Positions 63,505 to 64,000 of a stretch of 64,000 bases of DNA are shown piece by piece. A program made the position numbers and the translations under genes. Source of the DNA: Nilaparvata lugens (taxonomy: Eukaryota; Arthropoda; Insecta; Hemiptera; Delphacidae); the NCBI RefSeq assembly GCF_014356525.2, contig NC_052518.1, positions 101,366,767 to 101,430,766 on the forward strand. Reading direction: 5' to 3'. Under the pieces are notes generated by a model. That model worked only from the letters and a program-made list of their open reading frames with translations. It did no database searches and had not been told where the DNA came from. Numbering within the stretch: position 1 is the first letter of the stretch; each line of letters begins with the position of its first letter.

Positions 63505-64000
63505 TTGTCGGTCCTGGTTGAAGTATGACACTCGTAAGACTCATTGACGGCTTGAATGATATATTCAGGCGAGGTGGAAATTCCGTCAGGGACTCCCCAC
63601 TAATAAAAGCCCCCCCACTAATATACGAATATCATTATTTTTATTAACAGGCGATTAGTCGCACTGACTTGCAGAACATAAGCGGTCGCGCATGAGCATT
63701 TTGCTCACACTCACCCTTATGGGTTGACTAGACTATAAACAGTTGGTTTTGACAATGCTCTTCCAATATTTATTAATTTCAAATCTTTCTCAACGTGTTT
63801 TATGTTATTATATACTATTTAATAGTATATAATAACATAATACATGGAGGAGATTCCAAAAATACATACTGCAAATTTATTGTTAAAATTATTATCCTTT
63901 TTATGGGATAAAATAATCTACTCATGAATGGAATGAATATACCTTCTTCATTTGACTCATTTTTCGACATTTAGATAGGATGAAAAGATAATGAAAGTTT
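63505..64000. other. Window end; short palindrome and a possible exon scrap
   Basis: 63801-63839 is a perfect 19-bp-arm palindrome (TATGTTATTATATACTATT and complement). The minus strand of 63506-63600 has a short open stretch discussed under findings. Otherwise nothing is recognised. Confidence 0.4.

Overview
The window is AT-rich, repeat-dominated eukaryotic DNA, best explained as an insect nuclear genome. The repeat families and gene content fit a hemipteran, and a planthopper is my first guess (an impression from recognised repeat styles, not a database result). There is a 100-base assembly gap at 40188-40287. The only conventional host gene I can support lies on the minus strand: exons of a dpr-like neuronal immunoglobulin-superfamily gene at 2530-2740 and 12349-12512, plus a newly proposed 57-nt phase-matched microexon at 19625-19681. 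Most of the window therefore looks like very large dpr introns filled with mobile DNA.

Layout. 1-12.5 kb: dpr exons with an intron holding palindromic elements, a 32-bp minisatellite (7528-9024), a ~185-bp repeat family and a TIR element. 12.6-17.8 kb: a nearly full-length but frameshifted LINE (ORF1 with FLYWCH finger, coiled coil and SGNH domain; ORF2 with endonuclease and reverse transcriptase), invaded by a fragment of a second LINE. 18-27 kb: MITEs, LINE 3' ends, foldbacks, a Helitron-like end and a hAT relic with an exact 8-bp target-site duplication. 28.5-33.6 kb: a 2.1-kb tandem segmental duplication with GAA repeats at its joints. 34-38 kb: LINE scraps, a Tc1/mariner-type relic and MITEs. 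38.6-48.3 kb: a Polinton/Maverick-like virus-derived element. 48.4-64 kb: tandem repeats, an RTE-type LINE fragment, Helitron-like elements, two copies of a 630-650-bp TTAA foldback, and MITEs.

The most interesting system is the element at 38609-48329. It has terminal inverted repeats starting 5'-AGTGT and interrupts a known MITE family, which fixes its ends. Inside, on one strand, it carries a compact set of genes: a possible OB-fold protein, a parvovirus-type phospholipase A2-like domain broken by three frameshifts, a basic linker and penton-like minor capsid domain, a 60-aa protein, an intact 413-aa double-jelly-roll major capsid-like protein, a 300-aa nuclease-like protein running into a frameshifted BIR-like motif, and two small unknown proteins (one possibly death-effector-like). 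No protein-primed DNA polymerase B, integrase, packaging ATPase or protease was seen. It therefore looks like a capsid-plus-accessory element that would need replication and integration functions from elsewhere, or a deletion derivative. The capsid frames are intact while the phospholipase region is decayed.
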